DNA of 64,000 nucleotides from HXMU1428-3 sp965215715 (GCA_965215715.1 OZ244129.1:1984001-2048000), one strand, 5' to 3'; positions 25,546 through 35,183 are shown, counted from the first letter of the stretch. A program made the numbers and translations. The notes: generated from the letters alone by a model not told the origin.

Positions 25546-27360
25546 ATGAGATATGCCTTTGGTTTTTATTTGGTTGTTTTGGCTCTGTTTAGCCTTTCAG
25601 CTTCTGCTTTTGCCGGTGAGCGGCGCCATGGGCTTTCAACGTTTGGAGATTTAAAATACCCCATCGATTTTACTCATTTTGATTATGCCAACCCGGAAGC
25701 GCCCAAGGGTGGCAAACTTTCCATGATCGGTACTGAAGGGCGCATCACGTTTGACAGCTTTAATTATTACATTCGCAAGGGCGACCCGGCACAAGGGTTG
25801 CCCTATTTGTTTGATAGTTTGATGGTCCGCGCCTTTGATGAACCTGATGCCCTTTATGGGTTGGTGGCCAAAGAGGCTGAGTTGCATGACGATAAAAAAG
25901 GGGTGACCTTTTATTTGCGCCCTGAGGCCACGTTTTCAGATGGTACCGCGCTTACCGCCAAAGACGTTGTGTTTTCCATTCAAACCATGAAAACCAAAGC
26001 CAGCCCGCTTTACCGGTTAAGTTTGCGCGATGTTGAGGAGGTTGAGGAGATTGACCCGCTCACTGTGCGCTTTCGCTTTAAGGGCAATCAAACCCGGGAT
26101 TTGCCCCAGCGGGTGGCTGAAATGCCGATCTTTTCCAAAGCCTATTATCAAACCCAGCCGTTTGAAAAAGGCACGCTCATTCCCCCTGTCGGCTCAGGGC
26201 CTTATAAAATTGGGCCCTTTAAGGCTGGGCGTTTTGTCACCTATGAGCGCCGGGATGATTATTGGGCCAAGGATCTGCCCGTCAATAAGGGGCGGTATAA
26301 TTTTGATGAGTTGCGCTATGAATATTTTAAAGATCGCGCGGCTGAATTTGAGGCGTTAAAGGCCGGTGTGTTTGACCTGCGCGAAGAGTTTACCTCTAAA
26401 GATTGGGCGACGAAATATGATTTTGACGCGGTGAAAAAGAAGCGTGTGATCCCGGCCACGTTACCAGATGACCGGCCCGGCGGCACGCAAGGATTTTTCA
26501 TCAACAACCGTAGAGATAAATTTAAAGACCCGCGCGTGCGCCAAGCCATTGGGCTCACCTTTGACTTTGAATGGACCAATAAGAATTTATTTTATGGGCT
26601 TTACAAACGTACTGAGGGCTTTTTTGAAAACTCAAATATGAAAGCGGTTGGCCCGCCCAGCAATGAAGAACTGGCCCTGCTTACCCCTTTTAAAGACCAA
26701 CTGCCGCCCAGTGTTTTTGAGCCCGTTGCCCTGCCGCCGAAAAGCAATGGCTCTGGCCAAGACAGGCGTTCGTTGCGCAAGGCCAGCAAACTGTTAACGG
26801 CCGCAGGCTGGACGTTGAAAGACAGCAAACGGGTGAATGAAAAGGGAGACGTGCTAACCGTTGAATTTTTAACCTTTAGCCCCTCTTTTTCTCGCATTAT
26901 CTTGCCCATGATCCGGAATATGAAAACCATTGGCATTCAGGCTAGTTTGCGGCTTGTGGATCCGGCTCAATATCAAGAACGGTTAAAAAGCTTTGATTTT
27001 GACATCACCACCCAGCGCTACATTATGCGCCTCACCCCGGGTGTGGAGTTGTGGAACATGTTTGGCTCGCGGGCCGCTGACGCGCAGGCAAGTTATAATC
27101 TTGCCGGCATTAAAAATCCGGTTGTTGATAGCTTGATTGAAAAGGTAATCGGTGCCCAATCGCGCCAAGAGCTGATCACGGCTTGCCGTGCTTTGGACCG
27201 GGTTTTGCGCGCGCATTTTTATTGGGTGCCACATTGGTATAAGGCCTCTCATAATGTGGCCTATTGGAATAAATTTGCCAAGCCTGCCGTTAAGCCTAAA
27301 TATGATCGCGGGATTATTGAGTATTGGTGGTATGATAATGAAAAGGCCTCGAAATTATAG
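25546..27360 (+). CDS. yejA: Peptide ABC transporter binding protein, YejA-like (second copy)
   Basis: A 604-residue paralogue of the upstream gene, with a signal peptide ending FSLSASAFAGE. It has the same blocks: HFDYANPEAPKGGKLSM, YYIRKGDPAQGLPYLFDSLM, FYLRPEATFSDGTALTA and GSGPYKIGPFKAG, then RRDKFKDPRVRQAIGLTFDFEWTN. A ribosome site GAAGGA precedes ATG 25546. Two YejA proteins with one set of permeases suggests two binding specificities feeding one transporter. The VOC gene starts directly at the base after its stop codon. Confidence 0.92.
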   Translation: MRYAFGFYLVVLALFSLSASAFAGERRHGLSTFGDLKYPIDFTHFDYANPEAPKGGKLSMIGTEGRITFDSFNYYIRKGDPAQGLPYLFDSLMVRAFDEPDALYGLVAKEAELHDDKKGVTFYLRPEATFSDGTALTAKDVVFSIQTMKTKASPLYRLSLRDVEEVEEIDPLTVRFRFKGNQTRDLPQRVAEMPIFSKAYYQTQPFEKGTLIPPVGSGPYKIGPFKAGRFVTYERRDDYWAKDLPVNKGRYNFDELRYEYFKDRAAEFEALKAGVFDLREEFTSKDWATKYDFDAVKKKRVIPATLPDDRPGGTQGFFINNRRDKFKDPRVRQAIGLTFDFEWTNKNLFYGLYKRTEGFFENSNMKAVGPPSNEELALLTPFKDQLPPSVFEPVALPPKSNGSGQDRRSLRKASKLLTAAGWTLKDSKRVNEKGDVLTVEFLTFSPSFSRIILPMIRNMKTIGIQASLRLVDPAQYQERLKSFDFDITTQRYIMRLTPGVELWNMFGSRAADAQASYNLAGIKNPVVDSLIEKVIGAQSRQELITACRALDRVLRAHFYWVPHWYKASHNVAYWNKFAKPAVKPKYDRGIIEYWWYDNEKASKL

Positions 27361-27735
27361 ATGGCAATCAAAAGTCCCATACCCGTTTTTCGTAGTTTTG
27401 ATGAACAAATGGCCAAGAAATTTTATGTCGCGTTTCTTGGGCTTAAAGTTGATTGGGAACATCGGTTTGAGGAAGATTTTCCGCTCTATATGCAGGTCAG
27501 CCGTGATGATTTGATCTTGCACCTTTCAGAACACCATGGTGATGCAACCCCTGGCTCGTCTTTGCGCGTTGAAGTTAAAGATATTGATGCTTATAGGGAA
27601 GAATTAACCGGGAAAGTCTACAAATATGCAAACCCTGGGGTCCAAGACCAGCCTTGGGGCACCAGGGATATGATGTTAACAGACCCGTTTGGCAATAAAC
27701 TGATTTTTTATTCTGACCTAGACCAAAGGACATGA
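27361..27735 (+). CDS. VOC family protein, bleomycin-resistance/glyoxalase type
   Basis: A 124-residue single-repeat VOC-fold protein. The pattern of bleomycin-binding-type members is seen: IPVFRSFDEQMAKKFYVAFLGLKVDWEH, ILHLSEHHGDATPGSS and a C-terminal MMLTDPFGNKLIFY, where Pro-Phe-Gly-Asn is typical. Its ATG follows the yejA stop codon with no gap, so it is coupled to the transporter operon. It could bind and neutralise a compound that enters by this importer; that link is inference from position only. Confidence 0.85.
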   Translation: MAIKSPIPVFRSFDEQMAKKFYVAFLGLKVDWEHRFEEDFPLYMQVSRDDLILHLSEHHGDATPGSSLRVEVKDIDAYREELTGKVYKYANPGVQDQPWGTRDMMLTDPFGNKLIFYSDLDQRT

Positions 27736-27829
27736 TTTTTAATGCTAAAGGCTTTTGCTGCTTGGCAAATGCATGTTAAAGCCCTTAATAGATAGCAATA
27801 GATAAATTCTTTAGGAGCTTATCCTTTTT

Positions 27830-28948
27830 ATGACCGCCTATATTATCAGACGGCTTTTGCTTATTTTCCCCACTTTGCTTGGGATTATGGCCATTACTTT
27901 TGTTATTATTCAATTTGCCCCTGGCGGGCCCGTTGAACAGGTGATTGCTCAACTTACCGGCACCGACGTGGACCCCTCTAGCCGTGTGGGCGGGGGCCAA
28001 AGCGGAGACTTTGGCAATAATAATCCTGGGGCCAATGCGGGGATCGATGCCTCCTCGGTCACGTCAAAATACCGCGGGGCCCAAGGGCTGGACCCAGAGC
28101 TGATCAAAGAAATTGAGCAACAATTTGGCTTTGATAAACCCCCGTTAGAGCGTTTTATGCTCATGATATGGAACTATCTGCGGTTTGATTTTGGCGATAG
28201 TTATTTTAAAGACCGACCGGTTATTGACCTTATCATGGAGACCATCCCTGTCTCGCTCTCCTTAGGGCTTTGGGTGACGCTGCTTTCCTATGGCATTTCT
28301 ATTCCGCTTGGCATTCGCAAGGCGGTGAGCGATGGCTCGCGTTTTGACCTGTGGACCAGCGCGGTGATTATTGTTGGTTATGCGATCCCGGGGTTTTTGC
28401 TCGGCGTGTTGTTAATTGTGTTGTTTGCCAGTGATAATTTTCTCAATATCTTTCCGTTGCGCGGTTTGGTTTCCAGCAATTTTGAAGAGCTGTCTTGGTG
28501 GGAGAAAATTCTGGATTATTTTTGGCACTTGACGTTGCCGATTATTGCCATGGCTGTTTCAGCCTTTGCCACCATGACCTTTTTGACCAAGAACTCGTTT
28601 TTGGATGAAATTAAAAAACAATATGTCATCACAGCCCGCGCCAAGGGCGTTTCTGAAAGCGCGGTGCTTTATGGCCATGTGTTTCGTAATGCGATGTTGA
28701 TTATTATTGCTGGCTTTCCAGCGGCCATCTTAAGTGTGTTTTTCACCGGTTCTATTTTGATTGAGACTTTGTTTTCAATTGAAGGGCTTGGGTTGTTGTC
28801 TTTTGATGCGATTTTTAAACGAGATTATCCGATTGTGTTTGCCACGCTTTATATTTTCTCGTTGATGGGCATGATTGTTAACCTGATTTCAGATATCACC
28901 TATTCCATTGTTGATCCGCGGATCGATTTTGAAAGTCGGGAGGTCTAG
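27830..28948 (+). CDS. yejB: Peptide ABC transporter permease YejB
   Basis: A 372-residue inner-membrane permease of the binding-protein-dependent type, with six hydrophobic segments. The N-terminus YIIRRLLLIFPTLLGIMAITF is typical of DppB/YejB permeases. A long periplasmic insert follows (about 35-110, with a Gly/Asn-rich patch), as in YejB. The coupling-helix EAA loop is visible near YVITARAKGVSESAVLYGHVFRNAM. GGAGCTTATCC lies before ATG 27830. It pairs with YejE (starts 3 bases after its stop). Confidence 0.94.
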   Translation: MTAYIIRRLLLIFPTLLGIMAITFVIIQFAPGGPVEQVIAQLTGTDVDPSSRVGGGQSGDFGNNNPGANAGIDASSVTSKYRGAQGLDPELIKEIEQQFGFDKPPLERFMLMIWNYLRFDFGDSYFKDRPVIDLIMETIPVSLSLGLWVTLLSYGISIPLGIRKAVSDGSRFDLWTSAVIIVGYAIPGFLLGVLLIVLFASDNFLNIFPLRGLVSSNFEELSWWEKILDYFWHLTLPIIAMAVSAFATMTFLTKNSFLDEIKKQYVITARAKGVSESAVLYGHVFRNAMLIIIAGFPAAILSVFFTGSILIETLFSIEGLGLLSFDAIFKRDYPIVFATLYIFSLMGMIVNLISDITYSIVDPRIDFESREV

Positions 28949-28951
28949 CCG

Positions 28952-30202
28952 ATGGAAGCCAAGATGCCCTCCTCACCGATAAAATCTATTTTGGGATATA
29001 TCTGGGCCCCGTTTGCTTGGGTGTTCAGTAAAATCTTTTTTTGGCGCGGGGACCTTAGCCCAATTAATGAACGCCGTTTGGCCAATTTTAGAGCCAATAA
29101 GCGGGGCTATTGGAGCTTGGTGATTTTTGCCATTTTGTTTTTTCTCACCTTGTTTTCTGAGCTGATTGCCAACAACAAACCTTTGATGGTGCAATATCAA
29201 GGGTCTTATTATTTCCCGGTTTTAAAGTTCTACCCTGAGACCACTTTTGGCGGTGAGTTTGAAACCCAGGCTGTTTATCGCCGCCATGATGTGGCGTGCC
29301 TTATTCGCACAGGCGGCAATGAGGCTTGTTATGATGACCCGAATGTGGCGCTTGAAGAGGGCAAACGGGCTGGCTGGATGTTGTGGCCGCTTATTCGTTA
29401 TTCTTATTCAACGGTGAACGATTATATCCCGACCGCTGCCCCTTCTGCCCCCTGGTGGACGTTTGATCGGGCTGAGCTTTGCAAGCCTTATGAAAAAGGG
29501 GTTGATGATATTAACTGTACGCTGGGCAATTTTCATTGGCTTGGCACCGACGATCATGGGCGTGACGTGTTGGCCCGGGTGTTTTATGGCTTTCGTATCT
29601 CAGTGTTGTTTGGGCTTATCTTAACCCTTATCTCCTCTGTTGTTGGCATTGCCGCGGGCGGTGTGCAGGGGTATTTTGGGGGCTGGGTGGATTTGTTTTT
29701 CCAACGGTTTATTGAGCTTTGGACCTCTATTCCGCAATTGTTTGTTTTGCTGATTGTTTCAGCCACGCTGATCCCTGGGTTTTGGACGCTGTTGGGGATC
29801 ATGTTGATCTTTAGCTGGGTGTCTCTTGTGGGCGTTGTCAGGGCTGAATTTTTGCGCGCGCGCAATTTTGAATATGTGAAGGCGGCCCGCTCTTTAGGGC
29901 TGGGTGATGTGAAGATCATGTACCGCCATGTGTTGCCCAATGCGATGGTGGCGACCATTACCATGCTGCCCTTCCTTGTCTCTGGTGCTGTGACCACCCT
30001 AACCTCACTGGATTTTCTTGGCCTTGGCTTACCGCCTGGTTCGCCCTCGCTTGGTGAGCTTGTGAAACAGGGTAAGGAAAATATTGAGGCGCCCTGGCTG
30101 GCTCTCACGGCCTTTATTGTGATCTCGCTGATGCTCAGCCTGTTGATTTTTGTTGGTGAGGCGGTGCGAGACGCCTTTGACCCACGCAAGACGTTTAAGT
30201 GA
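28952..30202 (+). CDS. yejE: Peptide ABC transporter permease YejE
   Basis: The second permease, 416 residues, with a large N-terminal periplasmic region between the first and second membrane segments (about 75-205) that contains WLGTDDHGRDVLARVFYGFRIS, a DppC/YejE signature. The EAA loop is FEYVKAARSLGLGDVKIMYRHVLPNA. N-terminal RLANFRANKRGYWSL is typical of YejE. It is placed between yejB and yejF with gaps of 3 and 9 bases, so the three are one transcription and translation unit. Confidence 0.94.
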   Translation: MEAKMPSSPIKSILGYIWAPFAWVFSKIFFWRGDLSPINERRLANFRANKRGYWSLVIFAILFFLTLFSELIANNKPLMVQYQGSYYFPVLKFYPETTFGGEFETQAVYRRHDVACLIRTGGNEACYDDPNVALEEGKRAGWMLWPLIRYSYSTVNDYIPTAAPSAPWWTFDRAELCKPYEKGVDDINCTLGNFHWLGTDDHGRDVLARVFYGFRISVLFGLILTLISSVVGIAAGGVQGYFGGWVDLFFQRFIELWTSIPQLFVLLIVSATLIPGFWTLLGIMLIFSWVSLVGVVRAEFLRARNFEYVKAARSLGLGDVKIMYRHVLPNAMVATITMLPFLVSGAVTTLTSLDFLGLGLPPGSPSLGELVKQGKENIEAPWLALTAFIVISLMLSLLIFVGEAVRDAFDPRKTFK

Positions 30203-30211
30203 GGCGTTTAA

Positions 30212-31861
30212 ATGATGACCCAAGATGAAAGCCTAATTCGCGTTGAAAATCTCTCCGTTGCCTTTGCCTCTGGCGACAAGGTTCAAACCGTTGTGCACGG
30301 CATTAATTTTGACATTAAGCGCGGGCAAACAGTGGCGCTGGTGGGTGAGAGTGGCTCTGGCAAGACGGTTTCGGCGTTATCGATTTTGGGACTGCTGCCA
30401 GGCTCTGCCTCTCATCCCTCTGGCAAGATCCTTTATCGCGGGCCAGACCAGAAATCTTATGACATGCTCACCCTTTCTGAGAATGAATTGCGTAAATTTC
30501 GCGGTGATCATATCTCTATGATTTTTCAAGAGCCGATGACCTCGCTTAACCCGCTGCATTCCATTGAAAAGCAAGTGGGTGAAGTTTTGCGGGTGCATCG
30601 CGGCATGGATGGGGACCCATTACAAGCGCGTGTAATCGAGCTATTGGAAAAAGTGGGCATTGCCAATGCTCGAGACCGTTTAAAAGCCTATCCGCATGAG
30701 CTTTCTGGTGGCCAGCGCCAGCGGGTGATGATTGCCATGGCTTTGGCGTGTGAGCCAGACCTGTTAATCGCGGATGAGCCGACAACAGCGCTTGATGTGA
30801 CCATTCAAGCGCAAATTTTGGAATTGTTGAATGAGCTGAAGCGTGAGTTCAACATGGCGCTTTTGCTCATCACTCATGATCTTGGCATTGTGCGCAAAAT
30901 GGCGGACGAGATTTGCGTTATGAACCAGGGTGAAATTGTAGAGCAAGGGGATGCCAAAGCGATCTTTGATGCCCCGCGCGATGAGTACACCAAACATCTG
31001 TTGTCTGCTGAGCCCAAAGGCGACCCACCGGTTCAAGATTTGACTGCACCCATTATTATGGAAACCGATAATTTAAAAGTCTGGTTCCCCATTAAAGCTG
31101 GCGTGCTGCGCCGCACGGTTGATTACGTCAAAGCGGTTGATGGCATTTCTTTGCAAGTGCGCGAAGGGCAAACGGTGGGGGTTGTTGGAGAGAGCGGCTC
31201 GGGTAAAACCACGCTTGGGCTGGCTTTGATCCGCCTGATTTCCTCTGACGGGCCAATTGTGTATTTGGGGCAAAATATTGAGGATTTAAATTCAAAAGAC
31301 ATGCGCCCCTTGCGGCGCGATTTGCAAATCGTTTTCCAAGACCCTTATGGCTCGCTGAGCCCGCGCATGTGTATTGGTGAGATTATTGGCGAGGGGTTGG
31401 AGATCCAGCAACCTGATTTGAGCTATGAAGAGCGCCGCCAACGTGTTTGTGATGCGCTTGAAGAGGTCGGGCTCGATCCGGCAAGCCAAGATCGCTATCC
31501 GCATGAATTTTCAGGCGGCCAGCGGCAACGTATTGCTATTGCCAGGGCTATGGTTTTGGAGCCTAAGTTTATTATGCTGGATGAGCCGACCAGTGCGCTT
31601 GATATGTCTGTGCAAGCGCAAATTGTTGATTTGTTGCGCGATTTGCAAGCGAAAAGAAAACTGGCGTTTTTGTTTATCTCTCATGATTTAAAAGTGGTGC
31701 GTGCACTTTCTAACCATGTGATTGTGATGCAAAATGGCAAAGTGGTGGAAGAAGGAGCTGGCACGCAGATCTTTGAAGCGCCACAAACTGAGTATACCAA
31801 AGCGCTGCTCGCCTCTGCCTTTGATTTAGAAGTGCGCCATGAAGCGGCGATCTCAGATTAA
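30212..31861 (+). CDS. yejF: Duplicated ABC ATPase YejF of peptide importer
   Basis: A 549-residue fusion of two ABC ATPase domains that powers YejB/YejE. Each half has Walker A (GESGSGKT near residue 46 and again near 328), the signature LSGGQRQR or FSGGQRQR, and Walker B (LLIADEPTTALD and IMLDEPTSALD). The ends of the halves carry the EYTKHLL and EYTKALL C-terminal motif of oligopeptide importers. It ends the yej cluster. The pdxH gene starts 27 bases later and might be read through. Confidence 0.96.
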   Translation: MMTQDESLIRVENLSVAFASGDKVQTVVHGINFDIKRGQTVALVGESGSGKTVSALSILGLLPGSASHPSGKILYRGPDQKSYDMLTLSENELRKFRGDHISMIFQEPMTSLNPLHSIEKQVGEVLRVHRGMDGDPLQARVIELLEKVGIANARDRLKAYPHELSGGQRQRVMIAMALACEPDLLIADEPTTALDVTIQAQILELLNELKREFNMALLLITHDLGIVRKMADEICVMNQGEIVEQGDAKAIFDAPRDEYTKHLLSAEPKGDPPVQDLTAPIIMETDNLKVWFPIKAGVLRRTVDYVKAVDGISLQVREGQTVGVVGESGSGKTTLGLALIRLISSDGPIVYLGQNIEDLNSKDMRPLRRDLQIVFQDPYGSLSPRMCIGEIIGEGLEIQQPDLSYEERRQRVCDALEEVGLDPASQDRYPHEFSGGQRQRIAIARAMVLEPKFIMLDEPTSALDMSVQAQIVDLLRDLQAKRKLAFLFISHDLKVVRALSNHVIVMQNGKVVEEGAGTQIFEAPQTEYTKALLASAFDLEVRHEAAISD

Positions 31862-31888
31862 TTTATTGCAAGGCACTCTCTAGGCTCG

Positions 31889-32530
31889 ATGAAGAAAATG
31901 AATAATAAAACCTATGAGCAAACACAATCAGGTCCTGATTTCTTGAATGAGCAGGAACCTTTTGACTTGTTCCAAAAATGGCTTAAGCGGGCAGAGGAAA
32001 CAGAGCCCAATGACCCTAATGCTATGTCTCTTGCAACCGTTGATGCCGATGGCTTGCCGAATGTGCGGATGGTGTTGTTAAAAGGGTTTGATAAGCAAGG
32101 GTTTGTTTTTTACACCAACTTGGAAAGCGCCAAAGGCAAAGAATTGCTTGGCAACCCTAAAGCAGCGCTGTGTTTTCATTGGAAAAGTCTGCGCCGTCAA
32201 ATTCGCGTGCGTGGGGCTTTAACGCAAGTGAGCGAGGAGGAAGCAGATGAGTATTTTCATTCACGTCCAAAAGGGAGCCGGATTGGGGCTTGGGCGTCCA
32301 AACAATCGCGCCCGCTTGAAGGGCGGTTTGCGCTAGAGGCAAGCGTGGCTAAATTGGGTGTCAAATATGGGGTCGGCACCATTCCCCGGCCAGAGCATTG
32401 GTCTGGTTTTCGCTTAGCGCCACTAGAAATTGAATTTTGGCACGACCGGCCCTTTCGCTTGCATGACAGGTTGCAATTTAAACGCGATAGCCTGGATGCG
32501 CCTTTTGAGCGGGCCCAGCTTTACCCTTAA
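31889..32530 (+). CDS. pdxH: Pyridoxamine/pyridoxine 5'-phosphate oxidase
   Basis: FMN-dependent oxidase that makes pyridoxal 5'-phosphate, the last step of vitamin B6 supply. The 213 residues carry the PdxH blocks NAMSLATVDADGLPNVRMVLLKGFD, FVFYTNLESAKGKEL, ALCFHWKSLRRQIRVRG and the C-terminal FWHDRPFRLHDRLQFKRD with the conserved RLHDR. A second vitamin B6 gene, a pyridoxal kinase, is at 53161, so the salvage pathway is represented by two separate genes in this window. Confidence 0.96.
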   Translation: MKKMNNKTYEQTQSGPDFLNEQEPFDLFQKWLKRAEETEPNDPNAMSLATVDADGLPNVRMVLLKGFDKQGFVFYTNLESAKGKELLGNPKAALCFHWKSLRRQIRVRGALTQVSEEEADEYFHSRPKGSRIGAWASKQSRPLEGRFALEASVAKLGVKYGVGTIPRPEHWSGFRLAPLEIEFWHDRPFRLHDRLQFKRDSLDAPFERAQLYP

Positions 32531-32533
32531 AGT

Positions 32534-33169
32534 TTAAGCCGCGGCAAAAATTTCTGGAAACAGGCCTTTAATGCCGGTTGCCAACATGCCCATGGCAATT
32601 GAGGCTAAAATCATCCCCATAACCCGGGTTACAACGGCCATGCCATTGGGCCCGATTTTTTGAGCAATTACCTTTGCATATGAAAATGCGAACCATAGCA
32701 ACGCTGTCATCATCACGCACACGATCGTCATGGAAACTTTGTCTGCAAAGACATCATGCTTGCTGGCGGTGGCGATTACCAGTGAGATCGTGCCTGGACC
32801 GGCTACGATGGGGATTGCAATAGGAACGATGGCAACATTTTCTTGCTCTTGGCTTTGACGTTTTTCACCTTCTGTTTGCGCGTGCGAGGTGTTGTTAAAC
32901 AACATATTTAGGCCAATGATCAAAACGATTAACCCGCCCGCGGTGCGCAATTCATGTAAGTTTATGCCAAAAAAATTCATCGCCGCATTTCCCAGCCAGA
33001 CGGAAATTAATAAGATGACTAAAATGGCTATTGCGCTGGTCAACACAATTTTCTTAAGTTTGGCCGCGCTCACTTGAGATGTTAGGCCGGCCACAACGCC
33101 AACGTTTCCTAACGGATTGGTGATAGAAAATAGCGCAGCTGCAAAAAGTGTAAGCCAATGAGCATGCAT
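32534..33169 (-). CDS. MarC family integral membrane protein
   Basis: A 211-residue membrane protein with six hydrophobic segments and the MarC family signature NPLGNVGVVAGLT near residue 18 and PIAIPIVAGPGTISLVIA in the middle. Family members (MarC, YchE, YhgN) have no proven transport role; the early link to antibiotic resistance was not confirmed. It converges with pdxH with only 3 bases between stop codons. Confidence 0.9.
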   Translation of the reverse strand: MHAHWLTLFAAALFSITNPLGNVGVVAGLTSQVSAAKLKKIVLTSAIAILVILLISVWLGNAAMNFFGINLHELRTAGGLIVLIIGLNMLFNNTSHAQTEGEKRQSQEQENVAIVPIAIPIVAGPGTISLVIATASKHDVFADKVSMTIVCVMMTALLWFAFSYAKVIAQKIGPNGMAVVTRVMGMILASIAMGMLATGIKGLFPEIFAAA

Positions 33170-33267
33170 GAATAAATCCCCCCAATGAGTTTGTTTAAGA
33201 CGTTAATGGTTCATCTTGTTGAAAGCAATTGTGAAACGTTGTTTTTAGGGGTCTTACTTAGCTATAT

Positions 33268-33333
33268 ATGCTGGGGGCAGTTCATAAGATCTATAGAGGT
33301 TTGAGCTTGATTGTTATAAACTGCCCCCAGCAT
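33268..33333. repeat. Isolated inverted repeat upstream of a DUF1499 gene
   Basis: The arms ATGCTGGGGGCAGTT and AACTGCCCCCAGCAT (continuing with ATAA/TTAT, one mismatch) flank a 26-base spacer between two divergent genes. No other copy is seen in the window. It may be a regulator-binding site pair or an element end; a terminator is unlikely because both flanking genes start here. Confidence 0.6.
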
Positions 33334-33402
33334 TAGAGCGTTTTTGTCATTTTATCGACCCAAAATAAGGCTCTAATTTTTTGTTTTAGAAGCGTAAATT
33401 TT

Positions 33403-34206
33403 ATGAGCAATCGATCAAGTTTTCGAAAATCCAAGCTTGCTGACTGGGGCTTTAGGCTAAGCGTTGTTAGCGCGCATATCGTTGTGTTTACTGTGATTTT
33501 TCATCGTTTTGCCGGTCAGTCGACTGCGGTCGCGCTTAATTTGCTGCAAATTGGATTTGTGGGGGCTTTTGTTGCCCTCATCATTTCTCTCATTGGTGCT
33601 GTGCAAATTTGGAATAGATTATTGAGCGGCTTTGGCAAGGCGGTTTTTGGGGTCTTCTTAAGCTTGCTGGTGCTGGCTTGGCCGCTTTCACAATTGCCGC
33701 GGTATTTAATCTCACCGCCAATTTATGATGTTTCCACTGACTTGACGTCGCCGCCACCTTTTCAAGACCTGGTGGCAAAGCGCGAATTTGGCAGCAATTC
33801 GACTGATTTTGTAAAGCAAGCAACTTTTGCCGAAGATGTGCGGCCCTTGCGGATAAAAAAATCTGGGCAAGATGCTTTCGATTTGGTACGCCAACTGGTG
33901 TTGAAACGAAAATGGGAGCTGGTTGCCATAAAGCCTTTAGATAAAAATACGAATGTGGGGTACATTGAGGCGGTTGACTATTCTTATATTTTGGCTGTGC
34001 CAGATGATATTGTGCTGCGCATTAAGGCCAAGGGAAAAGAAACTATCTTAGATATGCGCTCAGCTTCGCGTTATGGGTCTTTTGATTTGGGACGCAATCA
34101 ACAACGTATTCAGAATTTTTTTAACGACTTAATCACTCAAAATACTGATATCGACCTGGTGGGCAAGCCTAGCTCTCCTTTGCACGTCGGTAAAAAAGAA
34201 AATTAG
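33403..34206 (+). CDS. DUF1499 domain membrane protein
   Basis: A 267-residue protein. Three membrane segments lie within the first 105 residues, and the C-terminal domain (about 145-260) matches DUF1499: a conserved YIEAVDYSYILAVPDDIVLRI followed by DMRSASRYGSFDLGRNQQRI. The DxRSxSRxGxxDxGxNxxRI block is the family hallmark. Function unknown. It is a single gene, convergent with the MBL hydrolase downstream. Confidence 0.87.
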   Translation: MSNRSSFRKSKLADWGFRLSVVSAHIVVFTVIFHRFAGQSTAVALNLLQIGFVGAFVALIISLIGAVQIWNRLLSGFGKAVFGVFLSLLVLAWPLSQLPRYLISPPIYDVSTDLTSPPPFQDLVAKREFGSNSTDFVKQATFAEDVRPLRIKKSGQDAFDLVRQLVLKRKWELVAIKPLDKNTNVGYIEAVDYSYILAVPDDIVLRIKAKGKETILDMRSASRYGSFDLGRNQQRIQNFFNDLITQNTDIDLVGKPSSPLHVGKKEN

Positions 34207-34250
34207 CCCGAACAGACAAGCCTTAATGCCCCGATTGTATTTGCCAAGGT

Positions 34251-35183
34251 TTAAAGCTGACTTGAAAATTTCACATCAAGAGCAATGGGCTGTTTGGAAA
34301 CTGAAATCAAACCTTGTTCCATCAAATGTTCTGCATGAGCTAAAATTGACAAAGAAGCTGCTGGCAAAACTTCAGGCTCAGCGCTCGGATACATCAAGGG
34401 GAGCAATTCCTCGATGCTCGTCTTGCCTGCCTGGATGTGTTCAAGAATGGCCGTTTCGCGCCATCTTCTATGCATCAGATAGGCTTTGATCAGCCGGTCC
34501 GGGCTGCGGGCTTGGCCGCCATGGCCCGGTAAAAGCCGTTCAAAGCCTTGCCCTAAAACCTTTTTTAATGAGGCCAAATAGTCTGACATGCGCCCTTCTG
34601 GTGGGATGATCACCGATGTGTTCCAGGCCATGATATGGTCGCCCGTAAATAAAATGGGCTCTTCCAAATGTGCAAAGGCAAGATGATCAGGTGCGTGGCC
34701 CGGTGTATGGATGGCTTTTAGCGCCCAATTATCTCCTTTGATGACATCACCGTCTTGCAGCTCTTCATCTGGTTTGAAGGATAAATCCACAAAGCCGTTG
34801 TCTAGTGGTTTTTCAGATTGGCGGCGTGAGCCGCGATTTTCTGATATTGGGGCGTGGGCATAAACTGTGGCGCCTGTTTTTTCTTTCAAGGCGGGGATGA
34901 GGCTTGAATGATCTTTGTGGGTGTGGGTGAGCAAGATATGGGAAAGCGTCTCTCCTTTGAGCGCTTTTAATATGGCTTGCAAGTGATCTTCATTGTCAGG
35001 GCCTGGATCAATCAGGGCCACCCGGCCTGACCCTATGATATAGGTGTTGGTGCCCTTGTGTGTGAGGGGGCCGGAATTGGGCGCAACAATACGGCGCACG
35101 CCGGGCCAGATTTCTCTTGCTTCGCCATAGGTAAAAATCATTTCCACATGAAAGGGAATTTTGGGCGCTGTTTGTGAGGTCAT
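34251..35183 (-). CDS. MBL-fold metallo-hydrolase (LACTB2-like)
   Basis: A 310-residue metallo-beta-lactamase-fold hydrolase with two-metal ligands THTHKDHSS (HxHxDH), the downstream HTPGHAPDH and a TGDHIM aspartate. The N-terminal TNTYIIGSGRVALIDPGP is typical of the branch with human LACTB2 (an RNA endonuclease) and RNase-like hydrolases. A winged-helix-like tail follows near RRWRETAILEHIQAG, also typical of that branch. Substrate unknown. Convergent with the DUF1499 gene. Confidence 0.87.
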   Translation of the reverse strand: MTSQTAPKIPFHVEMIFTYGEAREIWPGVRRIVAPNSGPLTHKGTNTYIIGSGRVALIDPGPDNEDHLQAILKALKGETLSHILLTHTHKDHSSLIPALKEKTGATVYAHAPISENRGSRRQSEKPLDNGFVDLSFKPDEELQDGDVIKGDNWALKAIHTPGHAPDHLAFAHLEEPILFTGDHIMAWNTSVIIPPEGRMSDYLASLKKVLGQGFERLLPGHGGQARSPDRLIKAYLMHRRWRETAILEHIQAGKTSIEELLPLMYPSAEPEVLPAASLSILAHAEHLMEQGLISVSKQPIALDVKFSSQL

